DNA of 64,000 bases, taken from the NCBI GenBank assembly GCA_030267565.1, contig BRXU01000001.1:682001-746000 (forward strand). The letters run 5' to 3'. A program made the translations under genes and the position numbers. The DNA is from Pleodorina starrii. Lineage: Eukaryota; Chlorophyta; Chlorophyceae; Chlamydomonadales; Volvocaceae. Below are positions 34,642 through 45,942 of the stretch, in pieces. How positions within the stretch are numbered: the stretch's first letter is position 1; each line of letters begins with the position of its first letter. The notes below the pieces were generated by a model, which saw only the letters and a list, made by a program, of their open reading frames with translations, was not told where the DNA came from and did no database searches.

Positions 34642-36149
34642 GGGTGGTCAGTCAAGGAACAGGTAAGTGGTGGCTTGCGCAGCTGGCAGGCGCTGGTATT
34701 GTGCCGTGGTGTATGCACTGTAACGTCTTTGGTGGAGCTCAAGCAAGGTTCTGGCGCCAGTTGCGTTCTTGTTATTGCCTTCTTGATGTTGCAAAGTTAG
34801 CCTACGTATGTGCCAGTGCCAGACGGCGCTCGCTACACGACTCACAATGGACTCGATATTTGTCCTCAGCTCTGTGGAGACAATGCCTTTCAGGCTGCTG
34901 GCCTCCCTGGAACAGTGGAACTTCTCCCTAACCGGAACAACTGAATCGCGACTGACGTGGTGACGTCGACAGCCCACTATCGAAAGCATTGACTCAATGC
35001 ATCATAATTTCCCATTATATCATTGATCAGTCCGCCTTCCGGATCGACATGTCCATCGCTGGGGTTTGCCCCGTAAGCAAGTCCATCCACCCTGCACCTG
35101 CCGACCTTTAACCAATCCGGACTAGCGTCAGTGCTACATACATGCATCACGGACGCTTTCAATAGCAACTGACCCCCAGAGCGGCCAGCTGCAGCTTGAA
35201 GGGACTTCCCTCGGCGTCAATATGGGACCTCTGGCAGGCCGTCCACGCCAAACGGCCGCGGCCGGTGCAGTGCATCACAATTATTATGTCCGCAGGCTTC
35301 GGTGATGCCGTGTTGTGCTGCAGCCGCGATCGCCGCGCGGCGCACTGGGGGTGGGGTAGGGTGGGGAGGGGGGGGGTGAATGTCGCATGCACAACTACGA
35401 TCAGCGCAACGTCCAACTTCATAACGGTACAGTTGCAAGGCCATTGCAACGTCGCCAGGTCCCTGTTGTTCCATGAAGGACGTGAACACGTGCAATCTTG
35501 TTTGGTTCGTCGGTCGTTCAGGTCCTGAAGTCATATCTTAGTCCACTTTGTGAGAACATTAACCTCACATGTATGCATGTATTCTGTATGCATGTATTCA
35601 ATGTCGGTCAAATAACGACGCGAGGGTGAACACCGTGGTAAGTCCTTCACTTTCAGTTAGAGAAGACCGGAGGTCCAGAGCAAGGGCAGACCACCAAGCT
35701 AATACCCAATTCAGCCTTCGGAATGATTCTGCATCTCATATCGCGTGAGGGGGCAGATTGCATATGGCGCATGTGAGGCTTCTTACCCACCATCATGGCG
35801 ACGATGGGCATTACAACCAAGCTGTAGGGTGTGGTCGCGCGATCTAGCCTGACTCAAGCATACTTACCTGGCCCGCTTCTCGAGGTGGTCCCGATGGCCT
35901 CGGTTGCATGGTTGGTCTTTGCCTTGCACTTCGCAAGGGCCTTCCGTGGTCGGCCCTTTATGGTGTCCGGCAGGGCTTAATTTTTGTAAGGCTGAGGATC
36001 TGCGCACTGCGCGACCTCGGCACCCAAAAAATAAATCCAATATAAAACCTTTATGTTCCTGATATAATTGCGAGGAGCCTCAAACTTTGCAAATTCTCGG
36101 AAGCATACTCAATGTGCGCCTGGTTGCATGCCGGACCGCACTGGACCGC
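34642..36149. other. intergenic region without a supported gene
   Basis: Frames are short with AT-rich codons. A TGTATGCATGTATTC duplication lies near 35567-35600. Nothing else was recognised. Confidence 0.5.
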
Positions 36150-36357
36150 ACGCCGGGGGCCCATGTCGTCCTAGCGACCTCGGCACCTCGCACATGCACT
36201 CGCCCTTCATCGGAGGCGGCAGCTTCAGCCCCATCGTGGGCGGCGCCTTCAGCCCCGTGCACGGCAGCGGCGGGCCCATGTCGCTTGGCTGCAGCCCCAC
36301 AAGCCTGCGCTGCAGTTCCACGTCGCAGGGTTACAGCCTTACCTCGTATACGTTGTG
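36150..36357 (+). pseudogene. decayed fragment resembling RPB1 linker and CTD heptads
   Basis: The plus frame reads HSPFIGGGSFSPIVGGAFSP followed by VHGSGGPMSLG and then three degenerate heptads (CSPTSLR, CSSTSQG, YSLTSYT) before a TGA. In plants and algae the region just before the RNA polymerase II largest-subunit CTD is rich in such G-G-FSP motifs and runs into YSPTSPG repeats. The fragment has no upstream RPB1 domains, lacks intact heptads, and ends 105 bp left of a transposon's target site. It is best read as a duplicated, mutated gene scrap. Alternatively it is a fortuitous Ser/Gly-rich frame. Confidence 0.55.
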
Positions 36358-36469
36358 ACATTCTGGTCTTGAGAATGCTTGGACGGGGCAATTGAAGGTG
36401 CCTATCGGTGGACGAGACTCTATACAGTGGCGGTGAACTGCCCATGAAGCTTTGTACTCCTGGCCGGAT

Positions 36470-36626
36470 CAGGGGAGAGGGGTCTACAACTCAGGTCGTT
36501 GTGACCGTTGGCCGGTCGTTAAGCCAAAAAGTCATCCTGCGACCCCCCTTCCGAGCATATTTATCTATGTAACATAATAGGGTAATATTCAAGGAACACA
36601 TTTTGACTAATTTTATGGCCTACGGA
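36470..36626 (+). repeat. left terminal inverted repeat of the hAT-like element
   Basis: 157 bp, starting CAGGGGAGAGGGGTCTACAA. Confidence 0.92.
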
Positions 36627-37597
36627 CAACTTTCCGTGGCAGCCTTAAGAACTGGGCACTCACGCAGGTTCTGCCTGTCAATCCTGGTGCCGCGATGCAC
36701 CAACGCTATGTAAGAAATACGAGGTCTAAGACCAAAGCGATTTGGCGGTGTCGACAGCTCGGAAGATGTCATATGATGGAGCATGCTCAGACATCGGACC
36801 ACAGCAACCACATAGAAGGCTAGAGAGGGCAATCGCGCGCCTCTGGCTATCAAGGATGATGTTAAGAACAATTTCCGCTGGAAATCTCGCTTGCGAAACG
36901 CTGCGCCCGGCTCAGAACTCGATTTTTCGGAGGGCCCTCGTGGACGGAGTGGCTGGGGCGCGTGCCTCGGTGGAGGGATGCCCCTCCCCCGAGGAGCGCC
37001 TGGCCCCCGGTGTTTTCTGGGCGCATGCCACTGGTGCCACACGCAACACAGTATGTTCTGTATTATCCGCGCGCTCATTCTGAAGAAGGCAGCGTGATAC
37101 CGAGGGGAAGGCGATGCTCGACTCACCTGTTCTCCCCTGCCCCTGATCACTCTCTGGTATGGTCCCCCGATGAACCCCTCCCTCCTAACGCTGAAACAGC
37201 AGCAGACTTGCGGTCAGGATTTTCCAATGGTCAAGAACGGTAAACAAGGGACCCGTGCATTACACAGCAATGCCCGCCACCAGTGCCCGAAGTGGGTGCC
37301 AAGCACCAGGGGTTGGGTGTCGCACAGGCACTCGCATGCGCTCTGATCGCAATCGCGGCAATCACAAACTTCCGTGACCCGCATGTCCTCCAGCTCAGAG
37401 CCCATCGCTCTCTTCCTCCCTAGCCCATGCACTCGGCGACCTAGAATGCACAGTGCCCGTCCTTCCGTCCCATGGCAGCTATGACGCTGAAACACAGTAT
37501 CTGAGGAAGGGAGGCGAAGGTAGCGAAGGCGGGGGGATGTGTGAGGGAGGGAAGGGAGCACTGGTGAGACCAGGGTAAAAGGGCACCAAACACAGAG

Positions 37598-38007
37598 CTT
37601 CCGCGCACGGATAACTCGACCGCCAGGCCATGGCTTTTCGCCCGCAAGCCCAAAGTTGCAAGGAAACATCCTAACTTGAGCACCGGACCCTTGCGAAGCG
37701 CAAGCGAAGGGCCTGGGAGGCGGTGCTGGCGAGGAAATTCTGCCATGGAACTTCCGCGCACGGATAACTCGACCGCCAGGCCATGGTTTTTCGCCCGCAA
37801 GCCCAAAGTTGCAAGGAAACATCCTAACTTGAGCACCGGACCCTTGCGAAGCGCAAGCGAAGGGCTGAGAGGCGGTGCTGGCGAGGAAATTCTGCCATGG
37901 AACTTCCGCGCACGGATAACTCGACCGCCAGGCCATGGTTTTTCGCCCGCAAGCCCAAAGTTGCAAGGAAACATCCTAACTTGAGCACCGGGCCCTTGCG
38001 AGGCACG
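37598..38007. repeat. ~152-bp tandem repeat inside the transposon, about 2.7 units
   Basis: Units begin CTTCCGCGCACGGATAACTC at 37598, 37751 and 37903. They contain ACTTGAGCACCGGACCCTTG and differ by a few bases and small indels. The last unit is partial. Confidence 0.92.
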
Positions 38008-38187
38008 CCGCAGGCCCTATTGGGGTCTCCCTGGGCGCGATTGCTCCCGTCTTACCGTAAGATTTAGCCATAAGCATCTCCAATCCCATACAAATCTCCT
38101 CAGCGCCTTCATACGACTACAGGAATGTTACATAATCACTTAGACCCGAATCGGAGGTGATCGAAAATGTCGGTATAATAATGGTCA

Positions 38188-38344
38188 TCCGTAGGCCATA
38201 AAATTAGTCAAAATGTGTTCCTTGAGTATTACCCTATTATGTTACATAGATAAATATGCTCGGAAGGGGGGTCGCAGGATGACTTTTTGGCTTAACGACC
38301 GGCCAACGGTCACAACGACCTGAGTTGTAGACCCCTCTCCCCTG
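38188..38344 (-). repeat. right terminal inverted repeat of the hAT-like element
   Basis: Reverse complement of the left arm with one substitution seen. Confidence 0.92.
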
Positions 38345-38352
38345 GGCCGGAT

Positions 38353-39216
38353 CGACTGAGTCCGCATCGACCGAGCCGCCGTCAAGCGTAAACTGACAGG
38401 TCGCGAAGGTGCGCGTTGACTTGCGATCAGGATGCCAGGAGTCGAACCGCGTTGCCCGACCTCGGTTTACGTAAAGCGCGGGGTTGGCGGGCGAAGACAG
38501 CTGAAGACAGGAACACAGGTTGCCGATGCCGTCCGTATCTTGTATGTACGGCGTGCCATTGCAACAGGCCAGCCGCCGCTGCCGCCGCTGGCCAGGCTGC
38601 ACCGCTCCACCAAATAACCAGCCGGTTGGATGATCTGGAATTGCTGTATTAAAAGACCCTGTTGTACCCGAAATGACCGCAACTCCTCCGTTATCCTGCA
38701 TTAGACATTAAACATTAGTCATTTGCATGTTGGTTGCACCGGCTGTACGCCAGTCGCATGTGTCCCCCCGCAACGGACTTTCGTCAAGGGGCGTTCATAA
38801 CCTCTGCTCTGTTCATAACCCATACACCCAAGAGGTGGGATTATTCCCGGAGTATCTCTCTTCGGGCCCTCTTAATCTACGCAGCCTGCAGGTCAAGCTC
38901 GACAGCCTCGGCAGCTCGAAGGCGCCGAGGTTGACCTGCAGGCTGCAGATGCCGTATGCACAGAGCTGGTACAGAGGATTTGGTCTTCGGAGCTAAGCAG
39001 CTGCACGCCTGGGCGCCACGTCATTCTCCATACAGACAAAACACAGATATGGATGCAAATGCTTTTTGCACAGGGCTGAGTGGGGGGGTGCAGGTTCTGA
39101 CACGCTCAATTCAAGTCCAGTTACGAGACTTCAAGGAGATTGCGCGCACAGGGTCACAAGGATAGTTCTATACCATCGTGGCAATACTATAGAGATAGGG
39201 AAGAGAGACAGGGGGC
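38353..39216. other. region between the transposon and the MYND gene
   Basis: A minus frame starting at ATG 38701 runs 118 codons to the transposon and would continue 13 codons past the empty site before a stop. Its codons are not GC-biased and I recognise no domain, so it is not called a gene. A hairpin lies at 38881-38946. A stretch near 38975-39004 (GGAGCTAAGCAG and GCCTGG) resembles part of the 5S rRNA internal promoter, but no complete 5S follows. Confidence 0.4.
38881..38946. repeat. inverted repeat with bulged stem
   Basis: GCAGCCTGCAGGTCAA pairs with TTGACCTGCAGGCTGC, and an inner CCTCGGC pairs with GCCGAGG. The left arm has a 9-nt bulge. Confidence 0.85.
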
Positions 39217-42200
39217 ATGCAGCAGCTTCACGCCTTTAACTTGGCCGTCCGGGAAGGCCTTTCGGCAAGGCGGCCAAGCGTCCAGCACGCTCTTAATATT
39301 CAAAATGCATTTTACGAGGTCGCAACCAAGGTGCCGGCTGAGCTGCGGAACGCTACAGTGACAGGCGGCAGCCACCTTCCCGCCAGTGTGTGCATGGACG
39401 CCCTAATCTTCCTGGATGCCGTCGTTGACACGGCTTCGATACCAGCCTGGCAAGAGGCGATGGCTTCCGTCACGGCCTTCGTTGCTCCCTGCTCCGATGC
39501 CGCAAATGCTTCCGCAGTGGACTCAAACCACCCGCGCGTGCTTGTCACCAACAAGGCAGCTATGCACGTCGCCGAGTGCGTCAGTGCTGCAGCAGTGGCT
39601 GTACGATCTGTAGCCGAGGGCATTGTGTGTGGCGTATTTCGGCCGACGTCAACATTTGCTGCCACAGCCGTCCATGTCGTGTCCTCCGCGCACGAGCAGC
39701 TGTCCTCAAAGGACCTCATGGCCACTGCCGCCACCCTCCTGCGGACCATGCGAGGCTTGGCTCTCATCGAGCGCAGCCGCGGTGTGGACTACCCGCCGCG
39801 CGTCCCGCTGTCCATTGTCCAGGCAGTGTTCGGTGGTTGCGTGATGGCTTGCATGGACGCCTCAGACCCCTCCCGCCTCAAATCGAACGCCGCTGCCATC
39901 TCCGCCAGCGAGTTGCGGCAGGGTGCAGCCGTTGCAGCCTCCGTCGGCCTTTGGCGATCCGTCAGCGACGGCGGTGTTGATGGCCCGCGGTCTGGCAGCA
40001 GCAGCACCAGCAGCAGTAATCCGGGCGATAGCAGCGGCGGCGCCGGCGGGCTGCCCGTAGACACGGTCGGCAAGCGCAAAATGTTGGAGGCATTACACAG
40101 CAGCGGCCTTGTTGAGGTGGGTCGGTCGCTGCGCGTCGGGGCTGACACCGGAGAGGGGCTGACACCGGGCACACCGGACAGAAGTTGGAGTGCGGTAGCG
40201 GTAGAGCCCCGTTTTGGTTGCGAATGGGATGCATCGCGCCTACCGTATTCCAGCAGCAGTCCGCGTCCACAGGCACAGCGCCTCGACTCTCGAGCATTAA
40301 CATCAACATCAACGTTTCCCTCCACACCTGGAGAGCAGTCCGGCTCCCCACAGCGCCGCCAAGCGCCAACCTTGCCCATGCTGCCAGCCGTCACGTCACC
40401 ACTCACCTCACCTGTCCGGCCCACCCGTCCGCAACGCTGCCCCCGCAGGAGCTCTCCACCACGCTTCTTTCCTTGCCGCCGCCCATACAGCCTCCCACCG
40501 CCCCCGCGTCACACGAGGCCGAGACGCGCCTCCTGATGAGCGCCCTCAACCTCTGCCGATTCGTTACCGTAATCGCTGCGCCAGTTTCGACCGGTCTGAA
40601 ATCGCAGCCGCAGAAGCCACGGGGCCAGGGTCAGGGTCAGGAAGGGGGGCAGCAGCGAACGCTGAAGGAGGCGGATGCGCTTGCTCTGCTGCTGCTGCAG
40701 GGTCCACAGCTGCAGCGCCTATTGCAGGTCGCGATGATGCGAGTGGCGGTGGACGGCGGCGTGACGGAGGCGGCGGAGGCGGCAGCAAACAACGGCCTCG
40801 AGGCGGCGGCGGCGGGGGCCAGCACGGGAGCCGCCGCGGGCGCGTCGTGCCACGGCGGCGGCGCCTGTTGTCTGCTAGAACCCGTCGTGCCGCGTCCCGA
40901 GCACGCACTTCCCGCGGTCTGCTACCAGCTCACGTTCCTGACGGCGGCGGCGGGGGCGTGGGCGTACCAGCTACGATTCGCTGGCGGGTCGACGTCCGCT
41001 GCCGGAGGCGGTGGTGCGGCGGCGGCGCCGCCGGCGCCGCAGCTGATGGCTCGGCTGCTGTGCGGTGCTCTGGAGGCGCTGGTGCGGCTGCGGTCCGGGC
41101 GAGGGCCGCCCGGTGCAGAGTACACAAAGGAAGCCTGTGGCGTCTTTGATGGCTTGAGCGGCACGGCGTTTGATGCGGTCGGGGTGCTGCTCCGGTTGGT
41201 TGCGCAGCAGGTGGTGCCCATGGAGGCGAGGCCGGGGCCGGGCGGGGGGGCAAGGCCGGGGTCGGCGCGTCAACAGCAGCGTCAGCAGCGTCAGCAGCAG
41301 GGTGATGTCCGGTCTGCACGTAGCGATTGGTTGGAGGTGACCGGGTGGCTGATGGCGATGGCCGTTGCGATTGCGGATGGACCGGAGGGCGGCGCATCAG
41401 TACCGGCCGCAGCACTGGAGACCCTTCATGGCTACACCCCGGGGCTCGTCGAAGGTACGATGGACGATGTGCGGCCGCATTTTGGTGGGGTGGGCGTAAT
41501 TGGGCGAGCATGCTTGATTCGGGGGTGTGTGTCTTGTGTGTGTGCGGCCTTTGCGGCTGTTGCGGCTCGCGACGCTGTGGGGGCCCCGTTCGTCCCATGT
41601 GGGTCGTTTTGTTTCATGGCTGCCGACCCTGGGTTGTGATGGAACCCGCGGCGTGGCGAGGCGTGACTATCCCTGGCCGGGCGGGATGGAGCCAATCCAG
41701 TAAGTGGGCGGAGGTGCGTGGCATTGGCAGCATGTGGGTAGCTTGGGTGGCTTGCGACGCACGGCAGGAGGAACTGGGCTGTCGATGGCGGCGTCACACC
41801 GGTTGGGTTGGGTTGGGTAAGGCCGCGTCTTGGAACAAACAACCACCAGACGTTGCGCGCCGCATGAAAGGGGGGCTCCCAAATACCTTCCGATCCCCTT
41901 CCGATACAGTTTCAATGTCCCGCATGGGCCCGCATGTCTCCCCTTGGCCAAATCTGCACCGTATGGTCCGTATGGTTGGCGCTGGTCGTGTTGACCGCAA
42001 TGCAGCGTCGTGCCGCTTGCCTTACATTCCCGCCGCCGCCGCCCCGCCCCACCCCTCCTCAATGCAACGCAGACTGGAGCGATATGAAGGAGGCCGACCG
42101 CCGCTGCGCGGCCGACGCGCTCGCTCGCACCGACTTTCTCCGCTCCCTGGACACGATCCTCCGTCGGACGGTGCGAAGAGCATCAGCGGCAGTGGGCCTG

Positions 42201-43616
42201 CGCGCCCTGGAGCTGGACGGCGCCATGCACAGCGACCTGCTGCCGTTCCTGATCGCCCACCAGGTCGACCGCGGCCGCAGCGGTGGCCCATGGGTCGCTG
42301 GACGCGACCTGGGCGTGCTGTTGACGATGACCAAGGCCGCACGCCTGGCTGCGGGGTCCGCGTGCGAGCGCCTCGCGGAGGCCTGCGCGGCAGCGGCCGG
42401 TGCGACAGCAGCTGCAGGGGAGGCGGCTGTGGCGGCGGCGGACGCGACACTGGAACGGGCGTCATACGGCCTGCTCCCTGCGTGCATGCTGCTCTCACTG
42501 ACGGCTGAGCTGGTGTTTCTGGCCCCGGCCTCGGCCTCGCCGCGCACGTCGTCCGGTGCCGGTGCCGGCGCCGGCACTGGCGCTGGTGGTGATGACTCGA
42601 GCCACGAGCGCCGGGAGGACCTCCGCGCAGTGCTGGCAGCCGGCGCGGCGTCCCTCTTTCCCGCCTTCGCCGACCTGCTGGACCGCCTCGCGGCCTCATC
42701 GCTCATGCCTCGGCTCCGGAACCACGGTGGCATCGACGGCGGCGTTTCCAGGATCTGCGTTACCTTGGCCCAGGGCGCCACCTGCCTGCGCCGCCTGCTG
42801 TACGTCGTACCAACGCCGCAGCTGCTGCCCGCGGCGCCGATCCGCTTCCTGGCGGCTGGCGGCCGGCTGCTTTCCGTCCTGGCGCCTCCGCCGTCCCCGG
42901 GGCAGAACCAGGCGCAGGCGCGGTTAGCGGGGATCGCGGCGGCCATGGTCGGTCTGCCCCCCGGGTCCCTTGGCAGTGATGGACGGCCCCATGCGTCGCC
43001 CGGCCTGTTGATGGCGCTAATGCCGATCGCGATCCGACTGGTACTGGTGCTATCGCACATGGCAGCGTGCGAGGGGCTGGCGGCGCGAGTGCTGGTGGCG
43101 TTGACTGGAAGCAGCGGCGGCGGCGGCGGTGGCGGAGGGAGCAGTGCTGGTGGGAGTGGTGCGGCGCCGGGGGCGGGGCCGGCGGAGGCGGCAGCGGCGG
43201 CGGAGGACTTGCGGCCGCTGCTGTCGGCGCTGCCGCGCCTGAATGGCGGCACGGAGCCGTGGCTTGGACCCCTGAAAGAGAAGGCGGCGGAGTGCGGTCG
43301 CGACAACGGCGGTGGCGGGGCCGCCGCCTTCCGGCGATGGGCGGCGGGTAATGTGCGTCGATTGGAGGAGGTGGCGAAGGAGCATGACGTGGACGGCGCC
43401 GCAGGCGGGCTGCCGCCTCCGCCGCCATCGGCGCTGGCGGCCGCAGTGCGGCTGTGCGGCAACCCGGCGTGTGGTCGCTTCGAGGGCGACCACGAGAGCT
43501 CGGCGGCGCGCAGTAAGTGTGGCCGCTGCCGGGCGGTGCGCTACTGCGGCGCGGAGTGCCAGCTTGCGCACTGGGGCAATGGCCACAAAGCGGAGTGCCG
43601 GCGCGTCGGTGGATAG
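39217..43616 (+). CDS. MYND-type zinc-finger protein (1149 residues)
   Basis: Three exons: 39217-40116, 40449-41454 and 42073-43616, phases 0 and 1 closing. The last ~54 residues are a complete MYND finger: LCGNPACGRF, then KCGRCRAVRYCGAECQLAHW and HKAEC, giving the C4-C2HC zinc ligands. MYND fingers bind proline-rich partner peptides, and Chlamydomonas and Volvox have a large expanded set of such proteins of unknown function. The remaining ~1095 residues are Ala/Leu-rich helical repeats interrupted by Gly, Ser and Gln runs. No SET domain is present, so a methyltransferase role is not supported. The start ATG is the first in frame. The GTGGGT donor at 40117 was preferred over later GTAGCG/GTAGAG sites because it gives the expected LVE-ELSTTLL join. 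I could not find a nearby TGTAA. Confidence 0.88.
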
Positions 43617-44760
43617 CCCCGACTGGCTGCCTAGCTGCCTAGCTACCAGCAGCACTCAGTGCCTCAGTGCCTGCTGGACGGCTGCCTCCCAGACCTTCCA
43701 CCGGCGCATGCACGGCATGACGCAGCACTTGCACCCAGCTGGGCGGCAAGAGAGGAGGGGCGCATTCGCTCCAAAAGTCACTGCGTTGAGAGACCATCAG
43801 AAGGGGCGGGCCGCAGAAGAGAGAGGCGAGAGAAGTCACCGCGGCACCCGGCGAGGCGGCGTGGGCGATTGAGCATTAGCATCAGCGGAGGGACAGAGGT
43901 AGACTGCGAAGGAAGGCCGGAGAGCCGTGCGGTAGGACCACCGGCAACGTGGATGCCGCGGGAGGGAGGGGCAGGAGGGAGGGGCAGGAGTGGCGCGCGA
44001 CGGGCTGGGAGGCGGAGGGGGCGGGGCTTTGGTTGGCTAAAGGGGGAGCGAGTGGAGCAGATCGGGCTGGGTCGCGGCATGCAGGTGGCGCGGGGCTGGC
44101 TATGGCAGGGTAGAGTGGGCTGGTAGACATTGTCTGTATTTCTCCGACGCATTGGTGTTGATGCCGAGGTCGATGTACATTGCCAATTCATTACAGCTGC
44201 GAAGTGGGCTCCGGATCTTGTACGTAGGACAGTCAGCAGCCAGCAGGCCGGTTGGGAGAGCCTTGTCGCGGAGGATCCCAAGAGACAAAGGCATTCCCCA
44301 TTGTGCAGTCAGGGTGCAATCTTCCAAACGTTCACGGATGGCACTGCAAGCATTTGCGGATGCTCCTGACGGCACGCACGCACGCACGGGGGCGCAGGTC
44401 ATCGCATAGGAGCTGCGCTATGGTGGCCTGGCGGCACCCGGTTGGGTTACTAGACACTCAGGATGAATGTTGTGGACCTGTTGGTTTCCCGATGAGGCGC
44501 CGATGAGGGTACCACCAACCGGGGGGCAGGGCGGCAGAGTAGGAGAGTACTGTCCACCGTTTGTTTCAGCGCGCTGCACAAGCGCAGGATGGGTCTGACT
44601 CCTGCAAGGCGGAATATTGCCGCAAGGGTACGGCAGTGGCTGCTGGGAGCACAAGGGAGCGCGCGTCCATACCCGTGTGCAGATTGCCACGTTTGTTTTC
44701 CCCTCCCTAGGGGGGCCCACTGCCCACCTAGGAGTCGAGGTAGTGCGGATGGTCAGGCCG
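43617..44760. other. 3' flank of the MYND gene
   Basis: No gene supported. GGGAGGGGCAGGAGGGAGGG repeats occur near 43960-43995. Confidence 0.45.
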
Positions 44761-44769
44761 TGTCAGGCT

Positions 44770-45705
44770 GGTAAGGGCACCGAGATGAGGGCGCCCCTGA
44801 CCTCGGCCGCGGAGAACCCAGGAAGCCAGGAGCCATATGCGCCTCGGATGGCCGCTTTTGCTGATGTGGCCAGGAGCCCCGCCACAGGGATAGGATTGCC
44901 GTGTACAGTACAACCCATCAGGCCGGCCAGGCCGAATGGGTTGCGGGACAGTGTTGCGATGCTGTCGATAGCCCACTGTAGCCCCTCGCCCCGAGACCCC
45001 AGCCGGGCGCATCTCGGCTCCAGGGTGAACCGCTCCAGGGCGGGCACGTAGCCGGCGGCCAAGGGGGGCGGCCAGGTCCGAACTGGGGTCGGGCGGCAGG
45101 GGAGTGCCGCCTCCTTCAGCACTGGTGACGAGGATACCCCGAACCAGCCCTGCCCTGCAAAACACTATTGCGCTATCAAATTTCCCTCTATGCTAGTGCC
45201 GTGTGGTCTCACGCTAGCTGACCAGGGAGGCAGGCTGCTGCTGCTGCTGTGCTCCGAGGCTCTTTTCGGGTGGAGTGGGGTGGCAGCGCACAAGGTCCAG
45301 CGGTACAGCACCTACCTAGCGCAAGGCGCCTCCCCAGCCACACAACGTCCGTCCAGCGCTCGTCAACCTGTACCTGCCCCGTCAATCGGCGACCCATCGC
45401 CGGAAAGTCCCACACCTCTGCTGCTGCTGCTGCTGCTCCTGCGTGTTTCTGCACCCTTCCGCCCAACCAGCCACCTGCCCGCCCAACCAGTCAGGTGTCA
45501 GACACAGTTTGATCGCCAGCCAGCTACGGTAGCAGCCTTCCAGGGCGTTCCGGCCTTCAAGTCCGCCGCCGCCTGCGAGGAGGAGAGCGCTCTCGCCGAA
45601 CGAGACGAACACATCATCACCACCTGCGCACCGAAACCAACGTCCGTCTGTCCACACCAGGAACCCGGAGGAATCCCAGACAGCTCCAACCCCAGACAGC
45701 CCCAT
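44770..45705 (-). CDS. possible two-exon gene, unidentified
   Basis: On the minus strand ATG at 45705, immediately preceded by an in-frame TAA, opens a frame containing SSGFLVWTDGRWFRCAGGDD and LEGCYRSWLAIKLCLTPDW. It reaches a possible GTGGCT donor near 45587-45480. A second block (45119-44800) encodes PLAAGYVPALERFTLEP and IDSIATLSRNPFGLAGLMG. Both blocks look coding by composition, but the joint between them and the 3' end are ambiguous. They might instead lie in the importin-9 3' flank or be remnants of a MYND-family neighbour. No function is assigned. Confidence 0.28.
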
Positions 45706-45942
45706 TTACGCACTCAGAATGGCGAGCTAACGCCATAGGCCCCTAACCCAGAACAACGCCATCAGGCCCACAGCGGCGCCGCCCAGCACCGGCAGCACCG
45801 GCCTCCAGCGACTCCGTTCCGCTCCAGTCCACCTCAAAAAAACATAGCCCAGACGTCGATCGCAGCCCAGACAACACGCCGCACAGCACAGCACAGCACA
45901 ATCCCCCCCCACGCGCAGTTGCAGAGCCCACCGCGACCGAGT

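Larger units (their letters stand above)
36470..38344. mobile_element. non-autonomous hAT-like DNA transposon with 157-bp terminal inverted repeats
   Basis: 36470-36626 and 38188-38344 are inverted copies of each other, 157 bp long with one difference seen (T/C in GGTAATAYTCAAGG). The ends begin CAGGGGAGAGGGGTC. Immediately outside, GGCCGGAT is present at 36462-36469 and again at 38345-38352, an 8-bp target duplication. CAGGG ends with 8-bp duplications are typical of the hAT superfamily. The 1.56-kb interior contains no frame with transposase features, so the element should depend on a transposase supplied elsewhere. The near-identity of the arms suggests recent insertion. The interior holds a ~152-bp tandem repeat. 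Boundaries are exact because both duplications abut the repeats. Confidence 0.88.

Noticed and set aside
32089..34666. Two ~400-residue plus-strand frames (32089-33306 and 33467-34666)
   Set aside because: They run antisense through the ABA4 exons and introns without domain content or codon support.
36620..37150. Possible transposase reading frame inside the hAT-like element
   Set aside because: The frame has no hAT dimerisation (RW) motif, zinc finger or catalytic residues and is Pro/Arg low complexity.
38425..38460. Possible tRNA T-arm (GGTTCGACTCC on the minus strand)
   Set aside because: No D-arm, anticodon stem or matching acceptor stem can be folded around it.
38966..39010. Possible 5S rRNA gene or 5S-derived SINE
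   Set aside because: Only the GGAGCTAAGCAG and GCCTGG portion of the internal promoter resembles 5S; the flanks do not fold or match, so it is only noted.
42059..43462. 467-residue minus-strand open frame opposite the MYND gene
   Set aside because: It is antisense to a phase-consistent exon carrying the MYND finger; GC-rich DNA opens such shadow frames, and the product has no domain.
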